Shown here: piece by piece, positions 11,801 to 22,414 of the stretch
Position numbering within the stretch: position 1 is the stretch's first letter
Layout of the letters: every line of letters begins with the position of its first letter
From: Imbricaverruca yamaguchii
Lineage: Eukaryota > Arthropoda > Thecostraca > Neoverrucidae
Assembly (NCBI GenBank): GCA_034440575.1
Contig: JAOTOL010000435.1
Location: forward strand, 1-64,000
Reading direction: 5' to 3'
Length of the DNA stretch: 64,000 nucleotides
Translations under genes and position numbers: made by a program
The notes under the pieces: model-generated
The model's input: the letters and a program-made list of their open reading frames with translations, nothing else
The model's database searches: none
What the model was told of the DNA's origin: nothing

Positions 11801-11929
11801 GGACACCCTCCTCCCAAAATCACTACTTCGCAGAGCCAACCTCCTTCTGTGGTGTGCCACTCTTTGGGCCAAAAGAATGGGCATAATGTGCTGCTGATGG
11901 TGGCCACCAGCATCTTCCAGCTCCCTCAT

Positions 11930-14094
11930 GGATGGGAAGAAGAATTCTCCAATTTAAATGCCTGTGAAATGTGGGAAAAGTTCAAATCTTACTTAAAGGA
12001 AACTCAGATTAGACATGTCCCCCAAAAGCAAAGACGCAAAAGAAGGGTAGGAAAGCCAGCATGGCTTACACCAGACGTGATAAAAGCAATTAGGGCTAAG
12101 AAAACTGCATTTAGAGTTTTTAAAGAAGCCTCAAATGTCATTAATCTAAAGGCGTATCGAAAAGCTAGAGACACTGTGAAGCAAAAAACCAGAGCAGCAA
12201 AGCGAGCAAAGGAACTGGATTTAGCTAGAAACTGTAATGGGGACAGTAAAAAGTTCTTTAGTTTCTACAAGCTGAGTAAAGTTTCTAACACAATTGGTCC
12301 ACTGGAAGTAAACGGGACTACATTGGGTGAGGATAGTGAGATGGTTGAGGAGCTGAGCAAGCAGTTCAAATCAGTGTTTACATTGGAAGATATGACCAAT
12401 CTGCCGACCGTACACCATAGTTCAGATACATGGGATCTGACAAATGATGTTGATTTCATTGGTAGTGATGTTGTTTACAATCATATCAGGAAAATAAAGC
12501 CAAATAAGGCAGCAGGACCTGATGATATTTATGCTAGGGTGTTGCGGGAAACTGAAAAGGAACTGGCATTTCCACTTAGTATAATATTTTGTAGATCAGT
12601 TTCACATAATGAAATTCCAACCGATTGGAAAAGGGCAAATGTAGTTCCTATTTTCAAGAAAGGAGAAAGAGGGAAAGTTGAAAACTATAGGCCAATAAGT
12701 CTCACATCCCTAGTCTGCAAGGTACTCGAATCAATTATCAAGGATAGAATAGTTAGTTATCTGGAAGGTAGCAGATTGATTCAAGATACTCAACATGGAT
12801 TTAGAAAAGGACGATCGTGTCTCACAAACCTCTTGGACTTTTTGAACTTCGCCACAGAACAATTTGATCAGGGAAATCAGGTTGATGTAGCATATCTTGA
12901 CTTTAGTAAGGCCTTTGACAAGGTACCCCATAAACGGTTAATGATACAGCTTCAGTCCCATGGTATTGCAGGTAGCATCTTAAAATGGATAGAGTTGTGG
13001 CTTTCAGATAGACAGCAAAGAGTGATGCTAAATGGTACAAAGTCATCATGGCAAAATGTTCTTAGTGGAGTCCCCCAGGGGTCAGTACTAGGGCCATTAC
13101 TGTTCATTATATTTGTAAATAACATTGAAAGTGGCCTAAGCAGTAAAGTTTTGAAATTTGCAGATGATTTGAAGGTCTTTAGGGCAATAACAGGTCAGGA
13201 TGAGCATATCTCGCTGCAAAAAGACTTAGACGAACTTGTGAAGTGGTCCGAAGAATGGCAAATGAAATTTAACTTTGATAAGTGCAAAATCATGCATGTA
13301 GGTAAGCAGCATATGAAGGCTCCATACTTGATGGGTGGCCAAGTGCTATCAGTGACTCAACAGGAGAAGGATTTAGGTGTTATTCTAAACACAAAATTGG
13401 GGGCATCAGAACAGACCAAGGAAGCCAGGAAGAAGGCACTGAGAATGCTCAGGGCAATAAATAGGAATGTATCATACAGAAGTGAGGAAGTGATCAGGAA
13501 GCTTTACTGTGCATACGTCAGGCCACATTTGGAATACTGCATCCAAGCTTGGTCTAGCTATGAAAAAGATTGTTGGCTTTTAGAGAGAGTACAAAAGAGG
13601 GCTACAAAAATGGTTAATGGCATAAGCAACCTGGCATATGAGGAAAGATTGAAGAAATTGAATATGTTTTCACTTAGATATAGAAGGCTGAGAGGAGATC
13701 TCATCGAGGTCTTTAAATTTGTCAATGGTCTGGAGAGGGGATACCTTGGGAAATGTTTGAATTTAACAGAAATGATGCAATTAGAGGTCATAAATTCAAA
13801 ATTAAAATTAACCACAGCAGAACAAGGTTAAGGCAAACTTTCTTCACCAACAGGGTAGTGGAACACTGGAACCAGCTGCCAGAAAACATCGTCAGTAGCA
13901 GAACATTGAACATCTTTAAAAACAGCATAGACAATCATTATAAGAATAGAGGGCTTGCTTTTCAGTATTACAGGGAGGGCTGATTGGCAGATTTGGTGGG
14001 CAACTGGTTCAGTGTACAGAGTGCAACCAAGAAGGGCCCTTGTGGCTCAGAGTTGCACTGATCTTTTATGTCTTTATGTCTTTATGTCATGTGG
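11930..14094 (+). mobile_element. CR1-type LINE, family 1, 5'-truncated
   Basis: The CR1 sequence begins near 11930, after Harbinger sequence, lacks the endonuclease domain and runs to a 3' octamer tail (TTTATGTC units) near 14070-14094. It is the most complete of four family-1 copies; the others are at 5680-7923, 14477-15149 and 35311-36041, all reverse strand. 5' truncation is the usual outcome of target-primed reverse transcription. Confidence 0.9.
11936..13983 (+). pseudogene. CR1 ORF2 reverse transcriptase, one frameshift
   Basis: This is an RNA-dependent DNA polymerase of the CR1 clade that would copy element RNA at a nicked target. After a basic linker (KAYRKARDTVKQKTRAAKRA) come the RT blocks: IKPNKAAGPDDIYARVL, VPIFKKGERGKVENYRPISL, TQHGFRKGRSCLTNLL, VAYLDFSKAFDKVPH, SGVPQGSVLGPLLFIIFVNN and the catalytic FADD of KFADDLKVF. 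The conserved C-terminal region (RPHLEYCIQAW, LERVQKRATKMVNGISNLAY) follows. A one-base loss in a G-run near 13750 moves the last 75 codons (frame 13753-13983, ending NRGLAFQYYREG) out of frame. The sibling copies have one more G there. The frame opens upstream at 11849, but that part is Harbinger sequence. The endonuclease domain is absent. Confidence 0.9.
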
Positions 14095-14476
14095 GCTTCA
14101 GAGCCTTTTCAACTGCTTAATTTTGATGTGGATGACCAAAAGAATGAACAAACAACAAACAACACATGAACATCTCAATGGGATCCATGATTCACTATCT
14201 TTCTGTGGAAGAAAAACATATGGGTAAATATAACCAACAAATCATCATGGATAAATAAAACAGATGATGGCAGACCTTGGGCACCACAACGTGTTCCCTA
14301 TCACAGCCACAGTCAAATGGATTTGATATGCTTTAAACAAATCATGATTCACATTTGTTTTCTTCAGGATGGATAATGGTATATGTTTCTTAGAAATGAA
14401 GAGGAAACAGGTGGCAATAGATAGACTGATGCATCAGTATCTAGCTCATCAGGTGATGAGTAATACCTGTATAAGA

Positions 14477-15149
14477 CATAAAGACATAAAGACATAAAAG
14501 ATTGGTGCAACTATGAGCTACAAGGGCCCTTCTTGGTTGCACTCTGTACACTGAACCAGTTGCCCACCAAATCTGTCAATCAGCCCTCCCTGTAATGCTG
14601 AAAAGCAAGCCCTCTATTCTTATAATGATTGTCTATGCTGTTTTTAAAGATGTTCAATGTGCTGCTACTGATGATGTTTTCTGGCAGCTGGTTCCAGTGT
14701 TCTACTACCCTGTTGGTGAAGAAAGTTTGCCTTAGCCTTGTTCTGCTGTGGTTAATTTTAATTTTGAATTTATGACCTATAAAAGCATCATTTCTGTTAA
14801 ATTCAAACATTTCCCCAAGGTATGCCCTCTCCAGACCATGGACAAATTTAAAGACCTTGATGAGATCTCCTCTCAGCCTTCTATATCTAAGTGAAAACAT
14901 ATTCAATTTCTTCAATCTTCCCTCATATGCCAGGTTGCTTATGCCATTAACCATTTTTGTAGCCCTCTTTTGTACTCTCTCTCTAAAAGCCAACAATCTT
15001 TTTCATAGCTAGGAGACCAAGCTTGGATGCAGTATTCCAAATGTGGCCTGATGTATGCACAGTAAAGCTTCCCGATTCTTTTTTCCCACTTCTGTATGAT
15101 ACATTCCTATTTATTGCCTCGAGCATTCTCAGTGCCTTCTTCCTGGCTT
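14477..15149 (-). mobile_element. CR1-type LINE fragment, family 1
   Basis: The reverse strand encodes only the last part of ORF2: RVQKRATKMVNGISNLAYEG, then GEMFEFNRNDAFIGHKFKIK and VVEHWNQLPENIISSSTLNI. A frameshift near 14985 separates the upstream piece. The 3' end carries three ATAAAGAC octamers (14477-14500). The 5' end breaks at about 15149 inside the KEARKKALRML block. Confidence 0.85.
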
Positions 15150-15184
15150 TGAAGATAATAAGAGGCAGTATTGCCTTATTCCTC

Positions 15185-16050
15185 TTGATTTGAAACAAAT
15201 GTGGTGGTAGAAATGGTCAATAGTAAAGTTGAATGATAAATGGACACCCTTCAACTCATTTTGGCATAACTTAAGCTGGGGGAAGAGTGGGGGATCTGAA
15301 CATATTCTGTTTCTTGAACATCTACCTTTGGATGTCTCCCACATTATGTTCAGTACATAAATAACAAAAAGATGATGGCATTCATAAATGATGGACCTGT
15401 ATCTACCAATATATGAAGGTCTTGTCACATAGTTTTACAGGTTCTTTGTGTATAGAGCTAGCAAAGTTAATAGGCAAAATTTTGGGATATCCAAGAGCAG
15501 TTGGCTTAAGTAAACAATAAGGAAGTAGCTTTCAATATTTTTTTGGGCAATTACACCAGCATTTTTAGTGACTACTAACAACTTGCAACACAATAGCTTT
15601 AGTGGCTACTAACAACTTGTGCTACAATAGCTACAGTGAGGTAATCCTGCACAATAACTTTTTCGTGTTCAGAACACAGCACCTCACTACAAAATATTTT
15701 TAGTTCACTCTATGCAAGTGGTTAGAGGATTTTCATTGAAAGAAACTGTTCAAATATGGGTAGCTTATTCATTTTTGTGTTCCGTAAACACAGTGCAATT
15801 ACTGGTTCGGCCATACAGAAGCAGCAGTAGAGCTATTTGTTGCATGAAGTCATACATGTTCAGAAACCCTCATCTTCTGCCATACAGGTACACCATAACA
15901 ACACAAGTCTGCAAAACTGAATTAGTTGATAAGTTATTGGAAACAACCAAAATAATGTCTTTGTTCAATATTTCAATATCGAATATTCATATAATTTGCA
16001 TGCATCCAGTACAAGCATTTCTTTAATTGCACATAACAGAAGACATTGCA
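15185..16050 (+). repeat. Dispersed repeat Z, copy 1
   Basis: Resembles 62555-63230 in order and content. Shared blocks include ACCTTTGGATGTC/ACCTTTGGACGTC, GTGCAATTAC-GGTTC, CAGAA-CAGCAGTAG and ATTTGTTGCATG. No protein frame. Probably a non-autonomous element of about 0.7-0.85 kb, class unknown. Confidence 0.6.
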
Positions 16051-16167
16051 AAATACCTGCCATAGCATGATTGGCATCATACCTACTTGCTAATAGCTAA
16101 TATCATACAATTTCATAAGTACACACCATTCAAAAGTTGCAGTTCAGTTGTTAAAACCACTTATCAC

Positions 16168-16170
<3 letters not shown>

Positions 16171-16212
<42 letters not shown>
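16171..16212. repeat. (TA)n microsatellite
   Basis: About 20 uninterrupted TA units immediately outside the left arm of the inverted-repeat element at 16.2-17.8 kb. Confidence 0.95.
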
Positions 16213-16213
<1 letters not shown>

Positions 16214-16234
16214 CAGTTACATATTATAATCAAT

Positions 16235-17795
16235 TGTATTCTTGTTAAGAGGGAGTTGTTACAATTGAGAAAACCGTTTGACACCAGTAGGAGTTTCAAT
16301 AATGCAAATACCACAAGAAAACGAAGGCATGGAACGATACTATACACACTTGCAACCCTAAACCAGATTTGTTGGGTTCTTGAAATACTGGTACAAAAGG
16401 TAGACACCTTTGCGCATTTGAGCATTATTGTGCACTATTTTGCCCCACATTTCCTAAATTGCGATGGGTACCAATTGACCCCTGTCTCTAAATATCATAC
16501 TAGAAAGAAAGAACAAATCATTAATCATTTAAAACAACACCCAAACATCGCAACACGTCCAAAATATGTGCATCCGAGACAAACTTGCTTGTTAGCTAGC
16601 CTGCCGCATTTCAGCCGTAAATAATGCAATCGGAGCACAAATGGCGACGTCATTTTTAAAACGTGGATTATTCGTCGTAGCAATTGTAAAGAACCAATAC
16701 CTTTCTCCTCGAAAAGGACCCCAGCAAAAACCACCAGATTTCACCAAGATCTGCAAATTTCCAAAGTTGGCAGCATCCAGGCGCTGTAAAGCTAATGAAG
16801 CCGGACATCTAGCGGAGAATATACCAACATTAGGTTCCTTTCACTGGCGCCACTAGGCAGAGTCCAGAAGAACGTAAGACCTCCGTACGGACGAAAATCG
16901 CCTGCCATGGCCCGGCGTCGTCAGCTGATATTTGAGGTTATGATACACTTGAGGTTGCGATACATTTGAGGTTATGATACACTTGAGGTTACGACACATT
17001 AGAGGATATGACACATTAGAGGTTATGATACATTTGAGGTTATGATACACTTGAGTTTATGATACATTTGAGGTTACGATACATTTGATGTTATGACACA
17101 TTAGAGGTTACGACACATTAGGGGTTATGATACACTTGAGGTTATGATACATTTGAGGTTACGATACATTAGAGCTATTCAAATTTGGGGTTATGATACA
17201 TTAGGGGTTATGATACATTTGAGGTCTTGATACATCCCCGTATGATAACCTCAAACGTATCATAACCCCACTAGGGGGAAGTAATCGTCATGACATCCCA
17301 ATGGCGGAGTCAGACCATATTAGTTACCTTATTCTTTAAGCTTTTAAACTGGATATTGGACCAATTTAATATGTGAATAAAGAAATAAGAGGATGCTCAG
17401 TAACATAGTACGGCAAGTTTTTCGAATAGCAAAAACTTGTTTATGCACACACCATGAAAATATACACCTACTTCCGCTCCTGGGAGTCACTAGTCGGAAA
17501 ACTGGAAGTCAGACCACATAAGCCTCACATGTTCAGAGACGGTGTCATTTGGTACCCCTCGCAATTTAAGAAATGTGGGGCAAAATAGTGCGAAATAATA
17601 CCCAAATGCACAAAGGTTTCTACCTTTTGTACCAGTATTTCAATAAAAAAAACATGGTTTAGGGTTTCTAGTGTGTGTGTATCGTTCCACGCCTTCGTTA
17701 TCTTGTGGTATTTGCATTATTAAAACTCCTACTGGTGTCGAACTGGGTTTTCGGAATTGCAACAGCTCCCCTCTGAACAAGAATAAGGCCTTGGA
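16235..17795. mobile_element. Inverted-repeat (foldback-like) element with internal minisatellite
   Basis: 16235-16500 is repeated in inverted orientation at 17515-17795. Shared blocks are AGGGAGTTGTTACAATT / AGGGGAGCTGTTGCAATT, GACACCAGTAGGAGTTT, ATAATGCAAATACCACAAGA, AATACTGGTACAAAAGGT and GCACTATTTTGCCCCACATT. The loop holds the minisatellite at 16925-17265. A further copy of the arm stands alone at 30585-30765. No coding sequence and no clear target duplication, so the class is open. Confidence 0.65.
16925..17265. repeat. Minisatellite, 16-17 bp unit GAGGTTATGATACATTT, array 1
   Basis: About 20 units of GAGGTTATGATACATTT/ACTT with small variants. The same unit forms a second array at 34795-35062. 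Both arrays are preceded by related sequence containing CAAAATCGC and CGTCAGCT, so the array and its flank appear to move or duplicate together. Confidence 0.9.
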
Positions 17796-18065
17796 ATTGT
17801 ATTACTTTCGCGACCCTTGCGACCGCTGGTACAACAGCCGTGAGAACCGTAGTGATTGAAATAATTATGACGTCACCTTACTGGGCGCTGACTATCCTGC
17901 TGCGAACACGAGCAAGACAGAATATACGCGATGTGGACTGCGAAAACACCTAAACCCAGTCTGTCTCAGGTGCGCCGTGATTGACATTGTCTTTACCAGA
18001 CTAGCGCTCCCAATATGAAAATCATTAAATTCAACTCCGCGCTGTTCGGCATTCTAGCGGGGTCG

Positions 18066-19040
18066 AACGCAGGATATCTCCCTTATATCTTCAACCTGTA
18101 GATTTCAAGGAATATACCCAGTTCGCTAAGCAATAGCAAAGTTATTGTGACAGCTATCTAGCCTAGGGCTGGAGTCTCCTCTGAGTGGAACTCTAGGGCA
18201 CTGGCAGCCAGTGCCAGGGTAGGTAAGCTCTGCAATTAGTTAGGTTTGCCATTGGTTGACAAGTGGTGCAGGTATTATCGCTCATTGGACCTGTATCAGA
18301 GGGTTGGCCTGCACTTCTCTGAGAATTGGGGTATTCTTTTACTTTCTGCCATAACGTTGCTTGCACTAGATATGTAGCCGATTGTACCTCTACCTCTGAC
18401 AGTATAGGAGGTAGCAATTTATAGTGAATAATAGTCGGCTAATTTTTAATGAATGAATTTTTGTCGGTTGTTTAACGAGTTAATTTCAATATAAATCTAG
18501 GTTGGTTTCTACCAGGATGCAGGCACTAGAGGAAGAGATTAGGGCCCTTAGGGCAGAGCTTGCCAAGCTCAAGGCTGCCCTTGTTGCACAGGGCAGGCAA
18601 GATAAGGTAGCAAGGGGTCACTCCACAGCAGGGACATCATGTGCCCAGGTGGTCGCTGGCCACCAGGTAGCTGAGGCTTCCCCTACTGTGGAGGTGGCTG
18701 GGATTTCTCTAGAGGAGAGTGTTAATATCTAACAGAGGAGGGGTAGTTCTGGTAGGTCACAGGAGGGGAAGTGGCATGAGGTCAGGGGTTGGAGGATTCG
18801 GAGACGCGAGCCTAAGGAAAGGCTCAGTGAGTGGCAGGTGGCAGGTGGTAGGAGTGGGAGGAAGCCTAGTCAAACTGCTCCACAAGCATGCATAGCAATA
18901 TCGAATAGATTCCAGGAACTATTTTGCGCCCAGGATAGTAATAGTGAGGATACGGTACTGGTCTTAGGTGATTCTCGTGTGCGACATTTAGATCGGGTAT
19001 TTTGTAAAGGTAGATTGGAAAACAAGTATGTCATATTTTG
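18066..19040 (+). mobile_element. CR1-type LINE 5' part, family 3, copy A
   Basis: Matches the complement of 29649-30535 over the 5' UTR and ORF1 start, for example CCTAGGGCTGGAGTCTCCTC, TACCTCTGACAGTATAGGAG and the ORF1 start codon region. The copy continues past the site where the hAT element interrupts copy B and reaches GDSRVRHLDRVFC. It stops at about 19030 next to a piggyBac-like end. Confidence 0.8.
18502..19040 (+). pseudogene. CR1 ORF1 (coiled coil plus SGNH esterase start), stop and truncation
   Basis: ORF1 of CR1-like elements is an RNA-binding or esterase-type protein. The frame starts MVSTRMQALEEEIRALRAEL, a leucine-rich coiled coil, then a low-complexity linker. A TAA at 18730-18732 replaces the GAA seen in copy B (VNIEQRRG), an in-frame nonsense change. 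Beyond it the frame reopens to DTVLVLGDSRVRHLDRVFC, where GDSR is the block I nucleophile motif of SGNH hydrolases. The rest of the domain is lost. Confidence 0.8.
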
Positions 19041-19122
19041 GCGCGCTGCCTCACGCCTTTCGTTCTCTGTCCGCGAAAAAAAAACCTGAGGGGGCGATTG
19101 AAGACCACCCGAGACGGGACGG
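19041..19122. mobile_element. Right end of a piggyBac-like MITE
   Basis: GGCGCGCTGCC, a run of A's then ACCTGAGGGGGCGATTGAAG and GACGGG precede TTAA at 19126. Order and motifs match the right arm of the MITE at 6992-7631 (GCGCGCTGCCG, AAAAACCTGAGAGGG, then TTAA). Only one end is present, so it is truncated against the CR1. Confidence 0.5.
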
Positions 19123-19126
19123 GTTA

Positions 19127-21214
19127 AATTTAATTGATAATGTTCATCGGTCGAGACCATCTGTGGTTCTTCATTCCTGACCCATGTCAGTAGGCCATTT
19201 GGAGTCGTGTCATATGCGCCCATCTGGATCGGGACTTATTGGGAAAATTCCACCAGTCTCACCTGTTGGTCGATGTCGCGGCCTCACGTCGCACTCAGAA
19301 GCTGGCACTGGAGCTAACCGCTTCTAACCACTGTTGCCAGTCAGTCGTGATGAAAAACCTTCAGATTTGGTATCCAAAACTTCTAGGAACCTCTGATGTT
19401 TTTAAAAACCCTCTAGAATTCCCTCTGAAAATTATGTTCGCTAGAGATCGCAATTTTTTCCCAAACCGGGTCGAGAAATCCAGGTGCGAATACATGGGGG
19501 AGGGGGCAGGGTGCAACTCCGGGGCGCGCAAAAAAGCACTAAAACTGCGCGAAGCAGGAACGCGGTTCGACAGTTAGCATTGCGCCCCCTACCCCACTGG
19601 GAGGAATTCCTGGATCCGCGTCTTAGCGGCTGTCCATAAATTACGTTTTGCATGGAGGGGTGGGTTGGGGGGTTGGACCGAGCGTAGCCGGGGTATAGAA
19701 ACCCATGCTAAGGATACTAAAAAATGCGTGAAAGGGGGGGGGTGCATTCCCATCCGATTCATACATACATAAAGAATAAAAGGACACATACCTGGCTCGT
19801 CTGTGATAAATAATGTGGCTCAGATCTTCAGGCGCTTGTATATTCTTCCACTGTCCTGTTCACGATTTTAGTCGGTAGTTATCACATCTAGGTATGTGAG
19901 GCGTGACGCATGCAGGAGCCCGCTGTGTGGCCATAAGCGACGAAGCGTCACCGCAGATTGTTTGGTGTGGGTGGGTTGATGGGGGATGGGGAAAACGCTA
20001 TTTTGGGCGCGTTCTTTCAATACCATACCATAGACGTAATGTAAAATTTTCCTATTTGACGGGTCATGATCTTCCCCCTCTCCCCGATTCCGCATGGGCG
20101 ATATATTTATGTGTACAAATGAATAAAAGAAAAGCAACAAAAAAACATGAAAATTAAATGACAATTACTAAATGAAATAAATGCATATATCAGTACAAAT
20201 TATCAGTACAAATTAATTTCTATGCGCGGTGCTTTGAAACCTCTAGATTTCCCTTTAGGAACGAAAAACCTCTGATTTCAAAATTTTCCCTCAAACGGAT
20301 GGCCAAAACCTCTAGATTTCAGGGAAACCTCTGATTCTGGCAACACTGCTTCTTACCCAGGGCACTGGCAGGGATGGCGGTGTTAGATAGAGCTGGTCGG
20401 ATACGCTTACCCCAGCACTAGAAGTACAGTTGATCACGGGGCGGGCGAACAGGTGATAGCTCGGAGTAAATTTCGAAGAAGTATTATGGACCCTTCACTG
20501 ACATTGATGAACCCTAAATGCAGCTATATTTCAAGGCGCCTGATTTATCTTCGCACACATTTACACAAAATTATTTGTCAGTCATGCATAAGTGCACAAA
20601 TGGCATTGGTTTCTTGGTGTAATCGCCTCGGAGAAATTGCTTGCACCGGGGCCGATTGTAGTAAATTTGTAGTGATTTTCATGCATTGAATGGTGTCAAT
20701 CAATTTGGCATGCTGTTCCAAATTTTGAAGTAAGGCCATCTAGGGTCAACGAGTTAGTCAGGGTCAAGTGAGGTCACTTAAAAAAAAGCTAAACCAGTCA
20801 ACACGCTTTAACGGACACAGATATTTTAACGAAACTTCCAGCGTATGCTTATCCTTAGGGTTGCAACAAAACGTACCAGAGGAATGTTTTTTTTCTTCCA
20901 TTTTTTACTACTTATTAATTTTAAATATTTGCTTATTAGAGTTAAAATTCAAGATTATGTCTAAAGTGAGCATTTTTTTTTATGAGAGCAAGTTGACTTC
21001 CAACAATGTTTCTCGGTCTGCTCTACCCATTAGAAAAGGAAATTGAAGAAAACTTGAAGACTCAAAATTTTGAAATTTCAACAAAAATCTTTTTGGGGGG
21101 GGGGGGAATTGTATGGCCCTGGTTGATTTCGCTGTCCTTTTCTTATTCCAATTTTTTCAATTTTTATTTATTATACTCTAGATCAAAATTTCATACTTCA
21201 GCTAAAACATTTTG
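19127..21214. other. Repeat-derived stretch, no gene seen
   Basis: No coding sequence is supported. G- or C-rich patches at 19495-19605, 19640-19750 and 20075 resemble MITE remains. Phrases such as AAACCTCTAGATTTC recur (19365-19430, 20235-20340), suggesting a short degenerate repeat with an insertion between its halves. Confidence 0.35.
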
Positions 21215-21474
21215 TACTCCACTACACTGTCCAGAAGGGCCCTATATTCCTGTAGCAGCTCCTCACTCCTAGCAGGACTTATGTTATTCACCCCTACCTG
21301 TACTAGAACTGTATTAAACTGGTGATCACTGGTGGCCTGTGCCACCACTGGCACCAGGTTCTCAACATTGGCACCAGACCTGGTGATGCTCCTCTTGTCC
21401 CTCCTACCTTTACAAAATACCCGATCTCAATGTCGCACACGAGAATCACCTAAGACCAGTACCGTATCCTCACT
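21215..21474 (-). pseudogene. CR1 ORF1 SGNH domain, family 3 copy B, 3' piece
   Basis: The reverse strand encodes the esterase segment that follows the hAT insertion point. It begins ACGGTACTGGTCTTAGG (VLVLGDSRVR) and continues to a stretch with ANVENLVPVVAQAT, VLVQVGVNNIS and EELLQEYRALLDS. GDSR and GVNN are SGNH blocks I and III. It joins 29649-30097 across the transposon: removing 21475-29648 plus one copy of TCCTCACT restores the order seen in copy A at 18900-18980. Confidence 0.8.
21467..21474. repeat. 8-bp target duplication (left) of the hAT transposon
   Basis: TCCTCACT, repeated at 29649-29656. In the uninterrupted CR1 copy A the complement AGTGAGGA occurs once (18947-18954). Confidence 0.9.
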
Positions 21475-22191
21475 CAGAGGCGAAAAAAGCCGGCGACACG
21501 CCGACGCATGCCGGTGACAGCTAAAGGGACACGGAAGATTAGTGAGACAGCCAAAGTCTGACATGTCTTTTTCTTTCCGAGCTTGAAAAAACGTATTTTT
21601 AACGTAATTTTTTAGAACGAATCGTATCAGTCCATTCTTTGGCTAGTTTACATTAGAAGACGGCACATTTTATATATAGTGGTGGCGTCCTTATGAGACA
21701 GCTGCTGGCTGAAAAAAAGCTGCAGTCCGAGCGGCGGCCTGTACTAAATCCTCATAGAGGTCGTCACGATGTCGGTGAGTCAGCCGATAGCTGTCTCATG
21801 CGGGACATTTGTGGCGCGCTTAAACTTGCTGAACGAAGGAAAATCGGGTCCTGGTAAATGACATCATGAAAGTTAAGGGCATCTGCCTGCTCTTAATTAA
21901 CGCAATAATTCGTGAAACAAAAAAGCAAATCAACACGAAGACATTTGTTTCAAGCAAATCACAACAGGTACCCAAAATATTGTCACTTCCTTTTATAGAT
22001 CCGCGGGTACGTATATAGTTTTCTGTGATGTCATTTGGAGAATGGAAAATGGAGAATTGGAGAATGGAGATACTTGATGGCTTGAATGGTTTGCCATGAT
22101 CTTTGTCCACCGTTTGGTTCGTTCGTCAGGCCTCTGTGCGAATAGTGGCAGTTCTGCGCTCTTTTTTTGCCCTTGTAGAGTAGCTGGAACC

Positions 22192-22414
22192 ATGGGGAAG
22201 TCGACGCCTTCTACACCATCAAGGAAGAAGGTGACTTGCGGCTATGAAAGCTGTAGTTATGAAGGAGAAATGCGCAACATGAAGAGGCACAATAAGTTGA
22301 GGCACGGAGGTGGGCCGTTGCGAGTAAAAAATATGTCATTCGGTGTAGGAGGAAAGTGGGAACGATGGTGTAGACCGGTGCCGAATGACGATGTCAACGA
22401 ATCATCAGGAGCAG
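22192..22414 (+). CDS. hAT gene exon 1 (N-terminal zinc finger)
   Basis: Encodes MGKSTPSTPSRKKVTCGYES and the finger Cys16, Cys21, His33, His38. Donor GCAG|GTAATT. It ends in phase 1. The frame is open upstream to another ATG at 22096. Confidence 0.75.

Noticed and set aside
16925..17265. Array of short direct repeats considered as a CRISPR
   Set aside because: Units are contiguous without unique spacers, in a eukaryotic repeat context; it is a minisatellite.
19480..19620. G-rich insert with AATCCAGG/GGATCC-like ends, considered as a second hAT MITE
   Set aside because: Candidate 8-bp flanks (GAGAAATC and GATCCGCG) do not match.
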